The notes: generated by a model not told the origin, from the letters alone. DNA of 31,251 nucleotides from Oscillospiraceae bacterium (GCA_019420135.1 JAHZHS010000005.1:1-31251); one strand, 5' to 3'. Positions 1 to 7,880 are shown, numbered from the stretch's first letter. Program-made: numbers and translations.

Positions 1-516
1 CGTCTCATGGATGGTGTGGCCTTCCTGCCACCAGAACTCACGGGTGCGCAGGAAGGGACGGGTGGTCTTTTCCCAGCGGACGACGCTGCACCACTGGTTG
101 TACAGCATGGGCAGGTCGCGGTAGCTCTGGAGCACCCGGGCAAAGTGGTCGCAGAACATGGTCTCGCTGGTGGGACGCACGGCCAGGCGCTCCTCCAGAG
201 GCTCGGAGCCGCCGGTGGTGACCCAGGCAACCTCGGGAGCGAAGCCGTTGACCAGCTCGCCCTCCTTCTTGAGCAGGCTCTCGGGGATCAGCATGGGCAT
301 GGCCACGTTCTCATGGCCGGTGGCCTTGAAGCGGGCATCCAGATCCTGCTGGATGTTCTCCCAGATGGCATAGCCGTAGGGGCGCAGCACCGTAAAGCCT
401 TTGACGCTGGAATACTCCACCAGCTCGGCCTTCTTGCAGATGTCGGTGTACCACTGGGCAAAATCCACTTCCTGCGCGGTGATTGCCTCGACCAGTTTCT
501 TCTTGTCCTTTGCCAT
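1..516 (-). CDS. proS: Proline--tRNA ligase, N-terminal part (runs off left edge)
   Basis: This is the first 172 residues of a class II aminoacyl-tRNA synthetase that charges tRNA-Pro with proline in the cytosol. The rest of the catalytic core and the anticodon-binding domain lie outside the window. Visible marks are the R-P-T-S-E-T segment (residues 114-119) and class II motif 2 with R157, R159 and E160. The N-terminus (MAKDKKKLVEAITAQEVDF) fits the archaeal/eukaryote-like ProRS type used by many Clostridia better than the E. coli type. The ATG at 516-514 has a GAGGAG ribosome binding site at 531-526, nine bases upstream. It lies downstream of acpP on the same strand, with an intrinsic terminator between them. 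I found no convincing promoter of its own in the short gap, so readthrough or a weak promoter is possible. Confidence 0.95.
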   Translation of the reverse strand, partial: MAKDKKKLVEAITAQEVDFAQWYTDICKKAELVEYSSVKGFTVLRPYGYAIWENIQQDLDARFKATGHENVAMPMLIPESLLKKEGELVNGFAPEVAWVTTGGSEPLEERLAVRPTSETMFCDHFARVLQSYRDLPMLYNQWCSVVRWEKTTRPFLRTREFWWQEGHTIHET

Positions 517-536
517 GATTCAAAACTCCTCACATG

Positions 537-567
537 ATGCACAATGCCGGGCAAGGCAAACTGTGCA
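537..567 (-). other. Stem-loop in the proS leader
   Basis: TGCACA (537-542) pairs with TGTGCA (562-567), and a nested TGCC/GGCA pair lies inside. On the minus strand this hairpin sits between the acpP terminator and the proS ribosome binding site. There is no U-tract, so it is not a terminator. It may be a leader or processing structure. Its function is unknown. Confidence 0.3.
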
Positions 568-573
568 GATATA

Positions 574-610
574 ACAAAAAGGCCCCTGCAAGCGTCTTAC
601 GCCGCAGGGG
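574..610 (-). terminator. Intrinsic terminator of acpP
   Basis: Read on the minus strand, CCCCTGC (610-604) pairs with GCAGGGG (589-583). An inner stem ACGC/GCGT extends the hairpin, and a CCTTTTTG tail follows. It begins nine bases past the acpP stop codon. Confidence 0.85.
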
Positions 611-618
611 AATCCGTT

Positions 619-855
619 TCAGATCCGATCCTCAACGTACTGAACGACGTCGCCCACGGTGTGGAAATTCTCGATCTCCTCATCGGGGATGTCAACGCCG
701 AATTCATCGGACAGGGTGGTGATCATGTCCACGACGTCCAGACTGTCAGCACCGAAATCCTCCACGATATCACTGTCGGGAGTGATCTTTTCAGGGTCAA
801 CGTCAAGCTGGTCGGCCAGATATTCGCGGATGCGCTCAAAAACCTCGGATTCCAT
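619..855 (-). CDS. acpP: Acyl carrier protein
   Basis: Small acidic carrier of fatty-acid synthesis. It holds growing acyl chains on a 4'-phosphopantetheine arm attached to the serine of the D-S-L motif (Ser38 in the GADSLDVVDM stretch). The product is 78 residues, the usual size. Two ATG codons are possible. The one at 864 lies only one base from the AGGAG box (870-866), while the one at 855 is ten bases away, so I chose 855 (protein begins MESEVFERIREYLADQL). It is a monocistronic unit with a near-consensus promoter upstream and a strong terminator downstream. It is divergent from dapF. Confidence 0.96.
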   Translation of the reverse strand: MESEVFERIREYLADQLDVDPEKITPDSDIVEDFGADSLDVVDMITTLSDEFGVDIPDEEIENFHTVGDVVQYVEDRI

Positions 856-936
856 TTCGTGCATTCTCCTTTTGTCCGTCCGCCACGCCGCGGGCGCGGC
901 ATATTCTCATCTATAACAAGACGATTGCTACTAAAT

Positions 937-965
937 TTTATAGCGTATCCATACCCGCTTGTCAA
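937..965 (-). promoter_or_regulatory. Sigma-A promoter of acpP
   Basis: On the minus strand, TTGACA (965-960), a 17-base spacer and TATAAA (942-937) form a near-consensus promoter. It lies about 80 bases upstream of the acpP start, consistent with strong constitutive expression. Confidence 0.85.
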
Positions 966-1025
966 GGGCTGTCCGGGCGGTGGGCGGAAACTTTTTGTGC
1001 CCCGGCAGGCAAAAACGGTTTTTTC

Positions 1026-1054
1026 TTGTCTCGTGGTAGGACACACGGTATAAT
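1026..1054 (+). promoter_or_regulatory. Sigma-A promoter of dapF and the genes behind it
   Basis: TTGTCT (1026-1031), a 17-base spacer and TATAAT (1049-1054). It lies 70 bases upstream of dapF and is divergent from the acpP promoter. Confidence 0.8.
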
Positions 1055-1123
1055 AAGGTCAGTATCTCACCATGACCGGCGCCCCATTCCCGGCGCCCGA
1101 ACGCAATACAGGAGGACAAATCC

Positions 1124-1978
1124 ATGCGTATTTCCTTTACCAAAATGCACGGATGCGGCAATGACTATATCTATCTGGACTGCCGTCAGACCGGCCTGCC
1201 CGAACATGTGGCATCCTGGTCGGTGAAGCTGTCCCCCCGCCATACGGCGGTGGGAGCGGACGGCATCATCTGCATCTGCCCGCCCCAGACCCCCGGCGCC
1301 GACGCCACCATGCGCATTTTCAACGCCGACGGCTCGGAGGGCAAGATGTGCGGCAACGGCGTGCGCTGTGTGGCCGAGTACCTTTATACCCACGGCCTGG
1401 CCAAGGACCCGCTGGAAATTGACACCCTGTCCGGCCGCAAGACGCTGCACCGCCTGGGCGAGGGCTTCTGGCAGGCCGAGATGGGCTGCTTCTCCGCCAT
1501 GGCGGCGGATCTGCCCGCCGTGGACGTGGGGGAGGGACCCCTGGTCCACATGACGGTGGAAGCGGCGGGCCGCAGCTGGGACGCTGTGGGCGTCAGCATG
1601 GGCAACCCCCACTGCGTCATCCAGTGGCCGGAGGAAGAGACCCTGCCTACCGGCATGGAGCTGGCGGCCATGGGCCCCGCCTTTGAGAAGAACCAGCTCT
1701 TCCCCGAGGGCATCAACACCGAGTTTGTCTATGTCCGGGACGCCACCCACCTGAAAATGCGGGTGTGGGAGCGGGGCAGCGGCGAGACCATGGCCTGCGG
1801 CACCGGCGCCTGCGCCTCTGCCTCCGCCATGGTGCTGCGGGGCATCTGTCCCCGGGATGTGCCCATCGCCGTGGAGCTTTTGGGCGGTACGCTGGAGATC
1901 ACCGTCCGCGGCGACGGCCACGTGCTCATGTCCGGCCCCGCCGAGACTGCCTTCACCGGTGAGGCAGAGGTGGAATGA
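1124..1978 (+). CDS. dapF: Diaminopimelate epimerase
   Basis: Converts LL-diaminopimelate to the meso form, the last step before meso-DAP enters peptidoglycan and lysine synthesis. The 284-residue length is typical. The two catalytic cysteines of this cofactor-independent racemase are seen as C76 in MCGNGVRC and C225 in ACGTGAC, and the N-terminal FTKMHGCGNDY signature is intact. AGGAGG at 1110-1115 is eight bases from the ATG. It probably starts a transcript that continues into the O-acetylation pair, 37 bases downstream. dapL, which makes its substrate, lies 2.6 kb further on under its own promoter. Confidence 0.97.
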   Translation: MRISFTKMHGCGNDYIYLDCRQTGLPEHVASWSVKLSPRHTAVGADGIICICPPQTPGADATMRIFNADGSEGKMCGNGVRCVAEYLYTHGLAKDPLEIDTLSGRKTLHRLGEGFWQAEMGCFSAMAADLPAVDVGEGPLVHMTVEAAGRSWDAVGVSMGNPHCVIQWPEEETLPTGMELAAMGPAFEKNQLFPEGINTEFVYVRDATHLKMRVWERGSGETMACGTGACASASAMVLRGICPRDVPIAVELLGGTLEITVRGDGHVLMSGPAETAFTGEAEVE

Positions 1979-2015
1979 TCCGCCCCGCCCGTTCCTGACA
2001 CATTACGGAGTAACC

Positions 2016-3425
2016 ATGAGTTTTTCCTCGGTTCAGTTTCTCTTTGCCTTTCTGCCCCTGGCCTGGGCAGCCTACTACCTTTTGCCCCCGCGGGTGCGCA
2101 ACGCCGTGCTGGCGGTGTTCAGCCTGGTGTTCGTCATCTGGGCGGGCTGGCGGGGGGCAGCCATCCTGCTGGCCTTCACCGCCTTCAACTGGGCGGCGGG
2201 GCTGCTGATCGGCAGGGCATCCCGCAAGCGGGCGCTGCTCACGGCGGCGGTGGTCTGCAATCTGGCGGCGCTGGGATTTTTCAAGTATGCGGGCTTTGTC
2301 ACCGAAAACATCAACGCCCTGCTGCCCGGCGCCCTGCCGGTGCTGTCGGTAGCCATGCCCCTGGGCATCAGCTTTTATACCTTCCAGGGGATCAGCTATT
2401 GCGTGGACACGGCCCGGGGGGACATTGTGCCCACCCGCAACCCCCTGCGCTTTTTCCTCTACATGGCCTTTTTCGCCCACGTCAGCTCGGGACCCATCCT
2501 GCGCTGGAGCGATCAGCAAACTGCCCTCGATCCCCGCGCCCCCGGACGCCGGGTGGATGCCGCCCGCTTCTGCAACGGCATCCAGCGGTTCACCCTGGGC
2601 CTTGCCAAAAAGGCCCTGCTGGCCGATCCCCTGGGCTCGGTTCACGCGGCGGTGAATTCCGCCCCCGCCCAGACCATGCCCGCGCCGGTGTTGTTTGCCG
2701 GGGCAACAGCTTTTTTCTTCCAGCTTTACTATGATTTCTCCGGATACAGCGATATGGCCGTGGGTCTTGGGGAGATGTTCGGCCTCACCATGCCCGAAAA
2801 CTTCGACTATCCCTATCTCTCCCACACGGTGGGCGAGTTCTGGCGGCGGTGGCACATGACCCTGGGCGCCTGGTTCCGGCGGTATCTCTACTTTCCCCTG
2901 GGCGGCAGCCGATGTAGCCTGGGCCGCACCTGCCTCAACCTGTTTGTGGTGTTCCTCTGCACCGGCATCTGGCACGGGGCAGCCTGGCAGTATGTGGTCT
3001 TTGGGGTGTGGCACGGCGTCCTTGCCTGTGCCGAGCGCCTGGGCCTTGCCAAGCGCCTGGAAAAGCTGCCCGGCTGGGTCAGCCACCTTTATCTGGTGGC
3101 GGCGGTGTGGATCGGCTTTGTCTTTTTCGGGGCCAACGGCCTGGGCCAGGCCCTGGCTGCCCTGCGGGGAATGCTCACCCTGCAGGCAGGCAATCCCGGC
3201 ATGACCTTCGCCGCCTTTGTGGGGCCGAAGGAATGGCTGCTGTTTGCCGCGGCGGTGCTTTTCTGCGGGCCGCTGCAGACCGCCTTCCCCCGGCTGCGCA
3301 GCTGGGCCCGGGACGGCCGCAATCCCCGGCCTCTCACGGTGGCCCTGCTGGCAGTATTGCTCTTTTTCAGCATTGTGCAGGTGACGTCGGGCAACTATCA
3401 GGCCTTCATCTACACCCAATTCTAA
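2016..3425 (+). CDS. Membrane-bound O-acyltransferase, AlgI/DltB-like
   Basis: Polytopic MBOAT protein (469 residues) of the kind that moves acetyl groups across the membrane onto surface polymers (AlgI, PatA and DltB relatives). Hydrophobic segments occur along its whole length. The family's conserved histidines fit H280 in WRRWHMTLGAWFRRYLYFPLGG and H320 in CTGIWHGAAW. The ATG at 2016 with GGAG at 2007-2010 gives the usual MSFSSVQFLFAFLPL start. The frame is open further upstream, but that part overlaps dapF and has no good site. The next gene, 10 bases on, encodes an AlgJ/AlgX-like protein, the common partner of such acyltransferases. The acceptor polymer cannot be read from sequence. Peptidoglycan, teichoic acid or an exopolysaccharide are all possible. 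Confidence 0.92.
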   Translation: MSFSSVQFLFAFLPLAWAAYYLLPPRVRNAVLAVFSLVFVIWAGWRGAAILLAFTAFNWAAGLLIGRASRKRALLTAAVVCNLAALGFFKYAGFVTENINALLPGALPVLSVAMPLGISFYTFQGISYCVDTARGDIVPTRNPLRFFLYMAFFAHVSSGPILRWSDQQTALDPRAPGRRVDAARFCNGIQRFTLGLAKKALLADPLGSVHAAVNSAPAQTMPAPVLFAGATAFFFQLYYDFSGYSDMAVGLGEMFGLTMPENFDYPYLSHTVGEFWRRWHMTLGAWFRRYLYFPLGGSRCSLGRTCLNLFVVFLCTGIWHGAAWQYVVFGVWHGVLACAERLGLAKRLEKLPGWVSHLYLVAAVWIGFVFFGANGLGQALAALRGMLTLQAGNPGMTFAAFVGPKEWLLFAAAVLFCGPLQTAFPRLRSWARDGRNPRPLTVALLAVLLFFSIVQVTSGNYQAFIYTQF

Positions 3426-3435
3426 GGAGGGCGGC

Positions 3436-4491
3436 ATGCTCAAGAAAATCTGGATTGCCCTCTTCTGCGGGGTGCTGGGGCTGAGCTTCCTCATCTTTAA
3501 TATTTTCAGCAAGCAGCTTTCGGGGGACAACCACGAAAACCGCCTGCTCACCGGCCTGCCACAGGTGCTGCAAAGCCCCCTGGCCCAGCTGCCCACGCAG
3601 CTGGACAACTTCCTGGCCGACAATTCCCCCTTCCGGTATCAGCTGGTCTCCCTCAGCGCCAACCTGAACTATCTGCTCTTCGGCAAAACCGAGAGCGACC
3701 AGGTCCTGGCGGGCAGTGACGGCTGGCTTTTCTATAAGGATGGCCCCGACGACGCCCGCCCGGTGGCCAACTACCAGGGTCTGCCCGTGACTTTCGACAG
3801 CGAGGAGACCCTGGCGGCTGCGGCGGCCTCCCTGGACCGGCTGGCCGCAACCCTGGCGGAAAAAGGCTGCACCCTGGTGCTGGACATCACCCCGTCCAAG
3901 GACCGGGTCTATCAGGAGTACATGCCGGACGCCTATCCCATCGTCAACATTGAAAACCGCACCGACCGCTTTGTGGCCTATCTGCGGGAGCATTCCTCCA
4001 CCCCGGTGAGCTGGCAGTATGAGGCGATCCGGTCCGAGGTGCTTGCCAATCCCGACCGGCTGCTCTATTACAAAACCGACACCCACTGGAACGGCATGGG
4101 CGCCGTGCTGGGCCTGGACGGGGTGCTGGCTGCTGCCGGAATGGACGCGGTGGACTTTGACGAATACGAGTTTGCCCAGACGGGGATCACCACCGGAGAC
4201 CTGGCCAATGTATCGGCGCTCTACACCCTGCTGCCGGAGGAAGCCACCTGGACGGCGGAAAATTATGGAACGCTCTACTCCATGGATTCCCGCACGGTGG
4301 GGGTGCTGGGGGACAGCTTCAGCGAGTACTACATGCCTTATTTGCAGCAGCGGTTCGACCAGTGCTGGCGCCTGACCGCCGAGGACAGCCTCACCCCGGC
4401 CATGGCCGCCGACCCGGGCTGTGACCTGATGATCCTGGAAGTCACCGAGCGCAATCTCGACCTTTTGCTCCGGCTGCTGGCGCAGTTTTGA
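3436..4491 (+). CDS. AlgJ/AlgX-like SGNH (DHHW-type) cell-surface protein
   Basis: A 351-residue protein with one N-terminal membrane anchor (about residues 4-26) and an extracytoplasmic SGNH-hydrolase-like domain. TDTHWN gives an Asp-His pair (D215, H217), and VLGDSFSEYY supplies the candidate nucleophile serine (S294). These are the signatures of AlgJ/AlgX and DHHW proteins, which pass acetyl groups received from an MBOAT partner to a polymer. AAGGAGG at 3424-3430 overlaps the stop of the acyltransferase gene, so the two are tightly coupled. The 351-residue length fits a single catalytic domain without a carbohydrate-binding module. Role as acetyl transferase is inferred from the pairing. 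Esterase activity is the alternative. Confidence 0.85.
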   Translation: MLKKIWIALFCGVLGLSFLIFNIFSKQLSGDNHENRLLTGLPQVLQSPLAQLPTQLDNFLADNSPFRYQLVSLSANLNYLLFGKTESDQVLAGSDGWLFYKDGPDDARPVANYQGLPVTFDSEETLAAAAASLDRLAATLAEKGCTLVLDITPSKDRVYQEYMPDAYPIVNIENRTDRFVAYLREHSSTPVSWQYEAIRSEVLANPDRLLYYKTDTHWNGMGAVLGLDGVLAAAGMDAVDFDEYEFAQTGITTGDLANVSALYTLLPEEATWTAENYGTLYSMDSRTVGVLGDSFSEYYMPYLQQRFDQCWRLTAEDSLTPAMAADPGCDLMILEVTERNLDLLLRLLAQF

Positions 4492-4502
4492 ACAACCGGG
4501 AC

Positions 4503-4531
4503 TTTCCCCGGCGGGACAACTGTGCTATAAT
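4503..4531 (+). promoter_or_regulatory. Extended -10 promoter of dapL
   Basis: TGCTATAAT (4523-4531) is a perfect extended -10 (TGnTATAAT) with only a weak TTTCCC at the -35 position (4503-4508). It begins just after the AlgJ-like gene and gives a leader of about 50 bases. Confidence 0.75.
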
Positions 4532-4589
4532 CGAATCAGAACTGTTTAGGTTTACGGCGGCGGATGCCGCCGGGAGGGGAGATAACAGT

Positions 4590-5780
4590 ATGCGACTGAA
4601 CAAGCATTATTCCGAACTGAATGAGAGCTATCTCTTCAGCACCATCGCCCACAAGGTTGCTGAGTATCAGGCTGCCCATCCCGAGAAGGATGTCATCCGC
4701 CTGGGCATCGGCGACGTGACCCTGCCCCTGGCCAAGCCGGTCATCGAGGCACTGCACAAGGCTGTGGATGAGATGGGACACAAAGAGACCTTCCGCGGCT
4801 ACGGCCCCGAGCAGGGCTATGATTTCCTGCGGGAAGCCATCCGCAAGTATTACGCCGACCGCGGCGTCGAGCTGGAGCTGGGCGAGATCTTTGTCTCCGA
4901 CGGCGCCAAGAGCGATCTGGGCAATCTGCTGGACCTGTTTGATGTGAACAACACCGTCCTCGTTCCCGATCCGGTCTACCCGGTCTATGTGGACGACAAC
5001 GTCATGGCGGGCCGCACCATCCGCTACATGGCCGCCAACGCCGAGAACAACTTCCTGCCCATGCCCGACGACGCCACCGATGCAGACATCGTCTACCTGT
5101 GCAGCCCCAACAACCCCACCGGCGCTGCCTACACCACCGCCCAGCTGGCCCAGTGGGTCAAGTGGGCCAAGGAGCACCATGCGGTCATCCTGTACGATGC
5201 CGCCTATGAGTGCTTCGTCAGCGAGGAAGGCTGCGCCCGCAGCATCTATGAAGTGGAGGGCGCCAAGGAAGTGGCTGTGGAAGTCTGCAGCTTCTCCAAG
5301 ATCGCAGGCTTCACCGGCACCCGCTGCGGCTACACCGTGGTTCCCTTTGCCATCGAGCAGGAGGGCCAGAGTCTGAACAAGATGTGGCTGCGCCGTCAGA
5401 CCACCAAGTTCAACGGCGTGCCCTACATTGTGCAGCGCGGCGCCGAGGCCGTCTTTACCGAGGAAGGCATGAAGGAGATCCAGCAGAATCTGGACTACTA
5501 CCGCAAGAACGCGGCGGTCATCGCCTCCGCTCTGGATGAGGCGGGCGTCTGGTACTGCGGCGGCAAGAACAGCCCCTACGTCTGGATGCGCTGCCCCGCC
5601 GGCATGAAGAGCTGGGATTTCTTTGACTGGCTGCTGGAGACCGCCAACGTGGTGGGCACGCCGGGTTCCGGTTTCGGCCCCTGCGGCGAAGGCTATTTCC
5701 GTCTCACCGCTTTCGGTGACGCGGCCAAGACCAAGGAGGCGGCGGAACGCCTCAAGAAGGCCATTGCCACGCTGAAATAA
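4590..5780 (+). CDS. dapL: LL-diaminopimelate aminotransferase
   Basis: PLP enzyme that makes LL-diaminopimelate from tetrahydrodipicolinate and glutamate in one step, bypassing the succinylase and acetylase routes. The 396-residue product begins MRLNKHYSELNESYLFSTIAHK, typical of DapL. The Schiff-base lysine is K237 in SFSKIAGFTGTRCGY, and the CSPNNPTGAAYT segment of fold-type I aminotransferases is present. The ATG at 4590 is eight bases from a GGGGAG box. Open codons upstream to 4488 lie over the promoter and are not used. Product feeds DapF, encoded nearby. Codon use looks like that of a well-expressed gene. Confidence 0.96.
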   Translation: MRLNKHYSELNESYLFSTIAHKVAEYQAAHPEKDVIRLGIGDVTLPLAKPVIEALHKAVDEMGHKETFRGYGPEQGYDFLREAIRKYYADRGVELELGEIFVSDGAKSDLGNLLDLFDVNNTVLVPDPVYPVYVDDNVMAGRTIRYMAANAENNFLPMPDDATDADIVYLCSPNNPTGAAYTTAQLAQWVKWAKEHHAVILYDAAYECFVSEEGCARSIYEVEGAKEVAVEVCSFSKIAGFTGTRCGYTVVPFAIEQEGQSLNKMWLRRQTTKFNGVPYIVQRGAEAVFTEEGMKEIQQNLDYYRKNAAVIASALDEAGVWYCGGKNSPYVWMRCPAGMKSWDFFDWLLETANVVGTPGSGFGPCGEGYFRLTAFGDAAKTKEAAERLKKAIATLK

Positions 5781-5820
5781 ACACATTGCGGATGTCCGGC
5801 AAAACAAGGGGGTATGGATC

Positions 5821-6222
5821 ATGAATGAAATCATGAAATTTCTGAAGGAAAATCCGGTGTTTTATCTAGCGACGGTGGACGGGTATCTGCCCCGTGTCCG
5901 CCCGCTGGGATTTGCCATGTGGTACAACGGCTATCTCTGCCTGGCCATCGGCAAGCACAAGGCGGCGTACAAGCAGCTGCTGGACAACACCAACCTGGAA
6001 ATCTGTGCAGCCAATGACCGCGGCGAGTGGCTGCGGGTGCAGGGCACTGCAAACTTTGACAACACCCCCGAGGCACAGGCCGCGGCCTTCCGCGAGATGC
6101 CCCAGCTGGCCGATCTGTACAATGAGGAGACCGGCAACAAACTGGGCATCGTATATCTGGACCATCTGTCGGCCAAACTGTTTTCCATGTCCGGCACGGT
6201 CAAGGATCTGATGGATTACTGA
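5821..6222 (+). CDS. Pyridoxamine 5'-phosphate oxidase-fold flavoprotein
   Basis: A 133-residue single-domain protein of the PNPOx-like split-barrel family, which binds FMN or F420-type flavins. The opening MNEIMKFLKENPVFYLATVDGYLPRVRPLGF and the later AKLFSMSGTVKDLMDY tail match short PNPOx-like proteins of anaerobes. It is far too short to be true PdxH, so a general flavin-dependent reductase or stress role is more likely. Its AAGGGGG site sits about ten bases before the ATG. It lies 40 bases after dapL without an obvious promoter or terminator, so it is probably co-transcribed. Rubredoxin follows directly, suggesting an electron-transfer partnership (inference). Confidence 0.85.
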   Translation: MNEIMKFLKENPVFYLATVDGYLPRVRPLGFAMWYNGYLCLAIGKHKAAYKQLLDNTNLEICAANDRGEWLRVQGTANFDNTPEAQAAAFREMPQLADLYNEETGNKLGIVYLDHLSAKLFSMSGTVKDLMDY

Positions 6223-6234
6223 GATCGGCACATC

Positions 6235-6263
6235 TTACCAGTCTGTGCGGATCTGTGTAATAA
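6235..6263 (+). promoter_or_regulatory. Possible promoter of the rubredoxin gene
   Basis: TTACCA (6235-6240), a 17-base spacer and TAATAA (6258-6263) lie in a locally AT-rich gap. The match to consensus is moderate. Confidence 0.35.
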
Positions 6264-6295
6264 ATAAAATTCAAAATAAAGAGAGGTACCATACC

Positions 6296-6457
6296 ATGAA
6301 GCGTTATGTCTGCGATATCTGCGGCTACATCTACGACGAGGCAGTCGGCGATCCCGACAACGGCGTTGCTGCCGGCACCAAGTGGGAAGACGTTCCCGAT
6401 ACCTGGGTCTGCCCGCTGTGCGGCGTTGGCAAGGATCAGTTCTCCGAGGCGGAATAA
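6296..6457 (+). CDS. Rubredoxin
   Basis: A 53-residue one-iron electron carrier with the two knuckle motifs CDICGY (residues 6-11) and CPLCGVG (39-45), which supply four cysteines for Fe(SCys)4. In anaerobes rubredoxin passes electrons to flavodiiron proteins, superoxide reductase or other flavoproteins. The ATG at 6296 follows GAGAGG at 6281-6286 and gives the exact usual N-terminus MKRYVCDICGY. A strong terminator closes the unit 46 bases downstream. The neighbouring PNPOx-fold flavoprotein is a candidate partner. Confidence 0.97.
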   Translation: MKRYVCDICGYIYDEAVGDPDNGVAAGTKWEDVPDTWVCPLCGVGKDQFSEAE

Positions 6458-6502
6458 TCGCTTCCCGGCAGACTGAACTGTCATAGAGATGCAGTAACAA
6501 GA

Positions 6503-6542
6503 CGGCTCCGCTGGAATTTTCTCCGGCGGGGCCGCCTTTTTT
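6503..6542 (+). terminator. Intrinsic terminator after rubredoxin
   Basis: GGCTCCGCTGGA (6504-6515) pairs with TCCGGCGGGGCC (6522-6533) using two G-U pairs around a six-base loop, and a T6 run follows. It separates rubredoxin from the ECF sigma gene. Confidence 0.9.
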
Positions 6543-6561
6543 GAAAAAACACGGATTTTTT

Positions 6562-6587
6562 TGTAACGAATAGCCCCTCTGGCCGTC
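6562..6587 (+). promoter_or_regulatory. ECF-type promoter of the sigma/anti-sigma operon
   Basis: TGTAAC (6562-6567), a 16-base spacer and CGTC (6584-6587) match the TGWAAC...CGTC form known for Bacillus SigX, SigM and SigW class promoters. No sigma-A promoter is seen here. This indicates that the sigma factor reads its own operon. Confidence 0.7.
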
Positions 6588-6655
6588 TGTTGGGTGAAAG
6601 CGGCTTTCCCGCCGGGCATTCCGGCGGACAATACACAAGGAAACGAGGTGGGTGC

Positions 6656-7135
6656 GTGGAGGATTTCGAGAGTCTGTATACCCGGTATTACCGGGCGGTG
6701 TATGCCTATCTCATGACTCTTTGCCGGGACGAGCACCTGGCCGCCGAACTGACCCAGGAGACCTTTTTCAAAGCCCTGAAAGCGCTGGACCGCTTTGACG
6801 GCAGATGTCCGGTGAATGTCTGGCTCTGCCGCATTGCCAAAAATGCCCTCATCGACGCCAAGCGGAAAAACGCCCGGGAACTGCCCGCGGATGCCGCCCC
6901 CGAGCCGCCCGACCCGGCGCAGACGGTGGGGGCGTCGCTGGAGGACCGGGACGCCGCCCTGCGGATCCACCGGGCATTGCACCGGCTGCCCGACCCCTAC
7001 CGGGAGGTATTCTGGCTGCGGGTGTACGGCGAGCTGAGCTTTGCCGAGATCGCGGGTCTGTTCGACAAGACCGAGAGCTGGGCGCGGGTGACCTATCACC
7101 GCGCCCGGGCCAAGCTGAAGGAGGAACTGACATGA
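6656..7135 (+). CDS. ECF-family RNA polymerase sigma factor
   Basis: A 159-residue group IV sigma factor. Region 2 covers about residues 1-75 (FESLYTRYYRAVYAYLMTLCRDEHLAAELTQETF is region 2.1-2.2), and region 4 with its helix-turn-helix covers about 100-158 (LSFAEIAGLFDKTESWARVTYHRARAKLKE). A start at GTG 6656 with GAGG at 6645-6648 gives the usual N-terminus. An ATG at 6590 in the same frame lies next to the promoter and would add residues not seen in the family. The stop overlaps the start of the anti-sigma gene by four bases (ATGA), so translation is coupled. The ECF-type promoter upstream suggests positive autoregulation. Confidence 0.93.
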   Translation: MEDFESLYTRYYRAVYAYLMTLCRDEHLAAELTQETFFKALKALDRFDGRCPVNVWLCRIAKNALIDAKRKNARELPADAAPEPPDPAQTVGASLEDRDAALRIHRALHRLPDPYREVFWLRVYGELSFAEIAGLFDKTESWARVTYHRARAKLKEELT

Positions 7136-7842
7136 AAATGCCGTGTTATCTGGTACGGGATCTGCTGCCCCTCTATCATGACGGGGTCTGCGGGGAGGAG
7201 ACCGCCGCCGACGTGCGGGAACATCTGAATGACTGCGAGAGCTGCCGGGCGGCCCTGGCCGAGCTGGACGCCGACACCGGGGCCGAAGCCCGCCTGAACG
7301 CCGAGGGGGAACAGGCCTCGGCGGAGGCGCTGCGCAAAGTCCGGGGTGACCTGCGCAGGAAGCGTCTGCTGCCCGCCCTGCTGGTGGGGCTGGCGGCCGT
7401 GGTGGTGCTGGCCGCCGCGGTGCTGGGGTTCCGCCGCTACGCCATGGGGGTGCAGCTGACCATCCCCACGGAGGACATCGCCGCCGTGACGCTGGGGGAG
7501 GACAATGCCCTGCGCATCACCATGCAGGACGGCAAGTGCTGGACGGCCTTCACCGCGTGCTACCGCACCCTGCGCACCGGCGGGCAGGACAAGGAGATCG
7601 TCCTCTTTACCATGTACGTGGATCTGTGGTCCAGCCTGTTCCAGGACGGCTGGAGCGACGGGCAGCAGGCCATGCTGTTCGACAATCTGCAGCAGGAGGC
7701 CCAGGAGGTCTGCTACGTCCGCTGGGACGAGTGGGACCAGGTGACCGCTGCCACAAAAACGGAAGGAGAGGGGAGCGGCGCCCAGGACGTCATCGACGGT
7801 GACGCGGTCTCCGGCCTGCTCCATCCCCTGTGGGAGCGGTGA
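7132..7842 (+). CDS. Membrane anti-sigma factor with zinc-binding (zf-HC2) domain
   Basis: A 236-residue regulator predicted to hold the upstream sigma factor inactive at the membrane. The cytoplasmic N-terminus has the ZAS motif H31-x3-C35-x2-C38, followed by a charged linker. One transmembrane helix (about 79-100) and an extracytoplasmic domain of about 135 residues complete it. The opening MPCYLVRDLLPLYHDGVCGEET is typical of clostridial sigma-partner proteins. The outer domain shows no family I recognise and would be the sensor. Its W- and D-rich C-terminal half (DLWSSLFQDGW, YVRWDEWDQV) gives no ligand clue. Confidence 0.88.
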   Translation: MKMPCYLVRDLLPLYHDGVCGEETAADVREHLNDCESCRAALAELDADTGAEARLNAEGEQASAEALRKVRGDLRRKRLLPALLVGLAAVVVLAAAVLGFRRYAMGVQLTIPTEDIAAVTLGEDNALRITMQDGKCWTAFTACYRTLRTGGQDKEIVLFTMYVDLWSSLFQDGWSDGQQAMLFDNLQQEAQEVCYVRWDEWDQVTAATKTEGEGSGAQDVIDGDAVSGLLHPLWER

Positions 7843-7851
7843 GGGCTGCCC

Positions 7852-7880
7852 TTGCCCCGGGGCGTTCCGCGCAGTACAAT
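7852..7880 (+). promoter_or_regulatory. Sigma-A promoter of the sugar kinase gene
   Basis: TTGCCC (7852-7857), a 17-base spacer and TACAAT (7875-7880). It sits between the anti-sigma stop and the kinase start. Confidence 0.65.
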
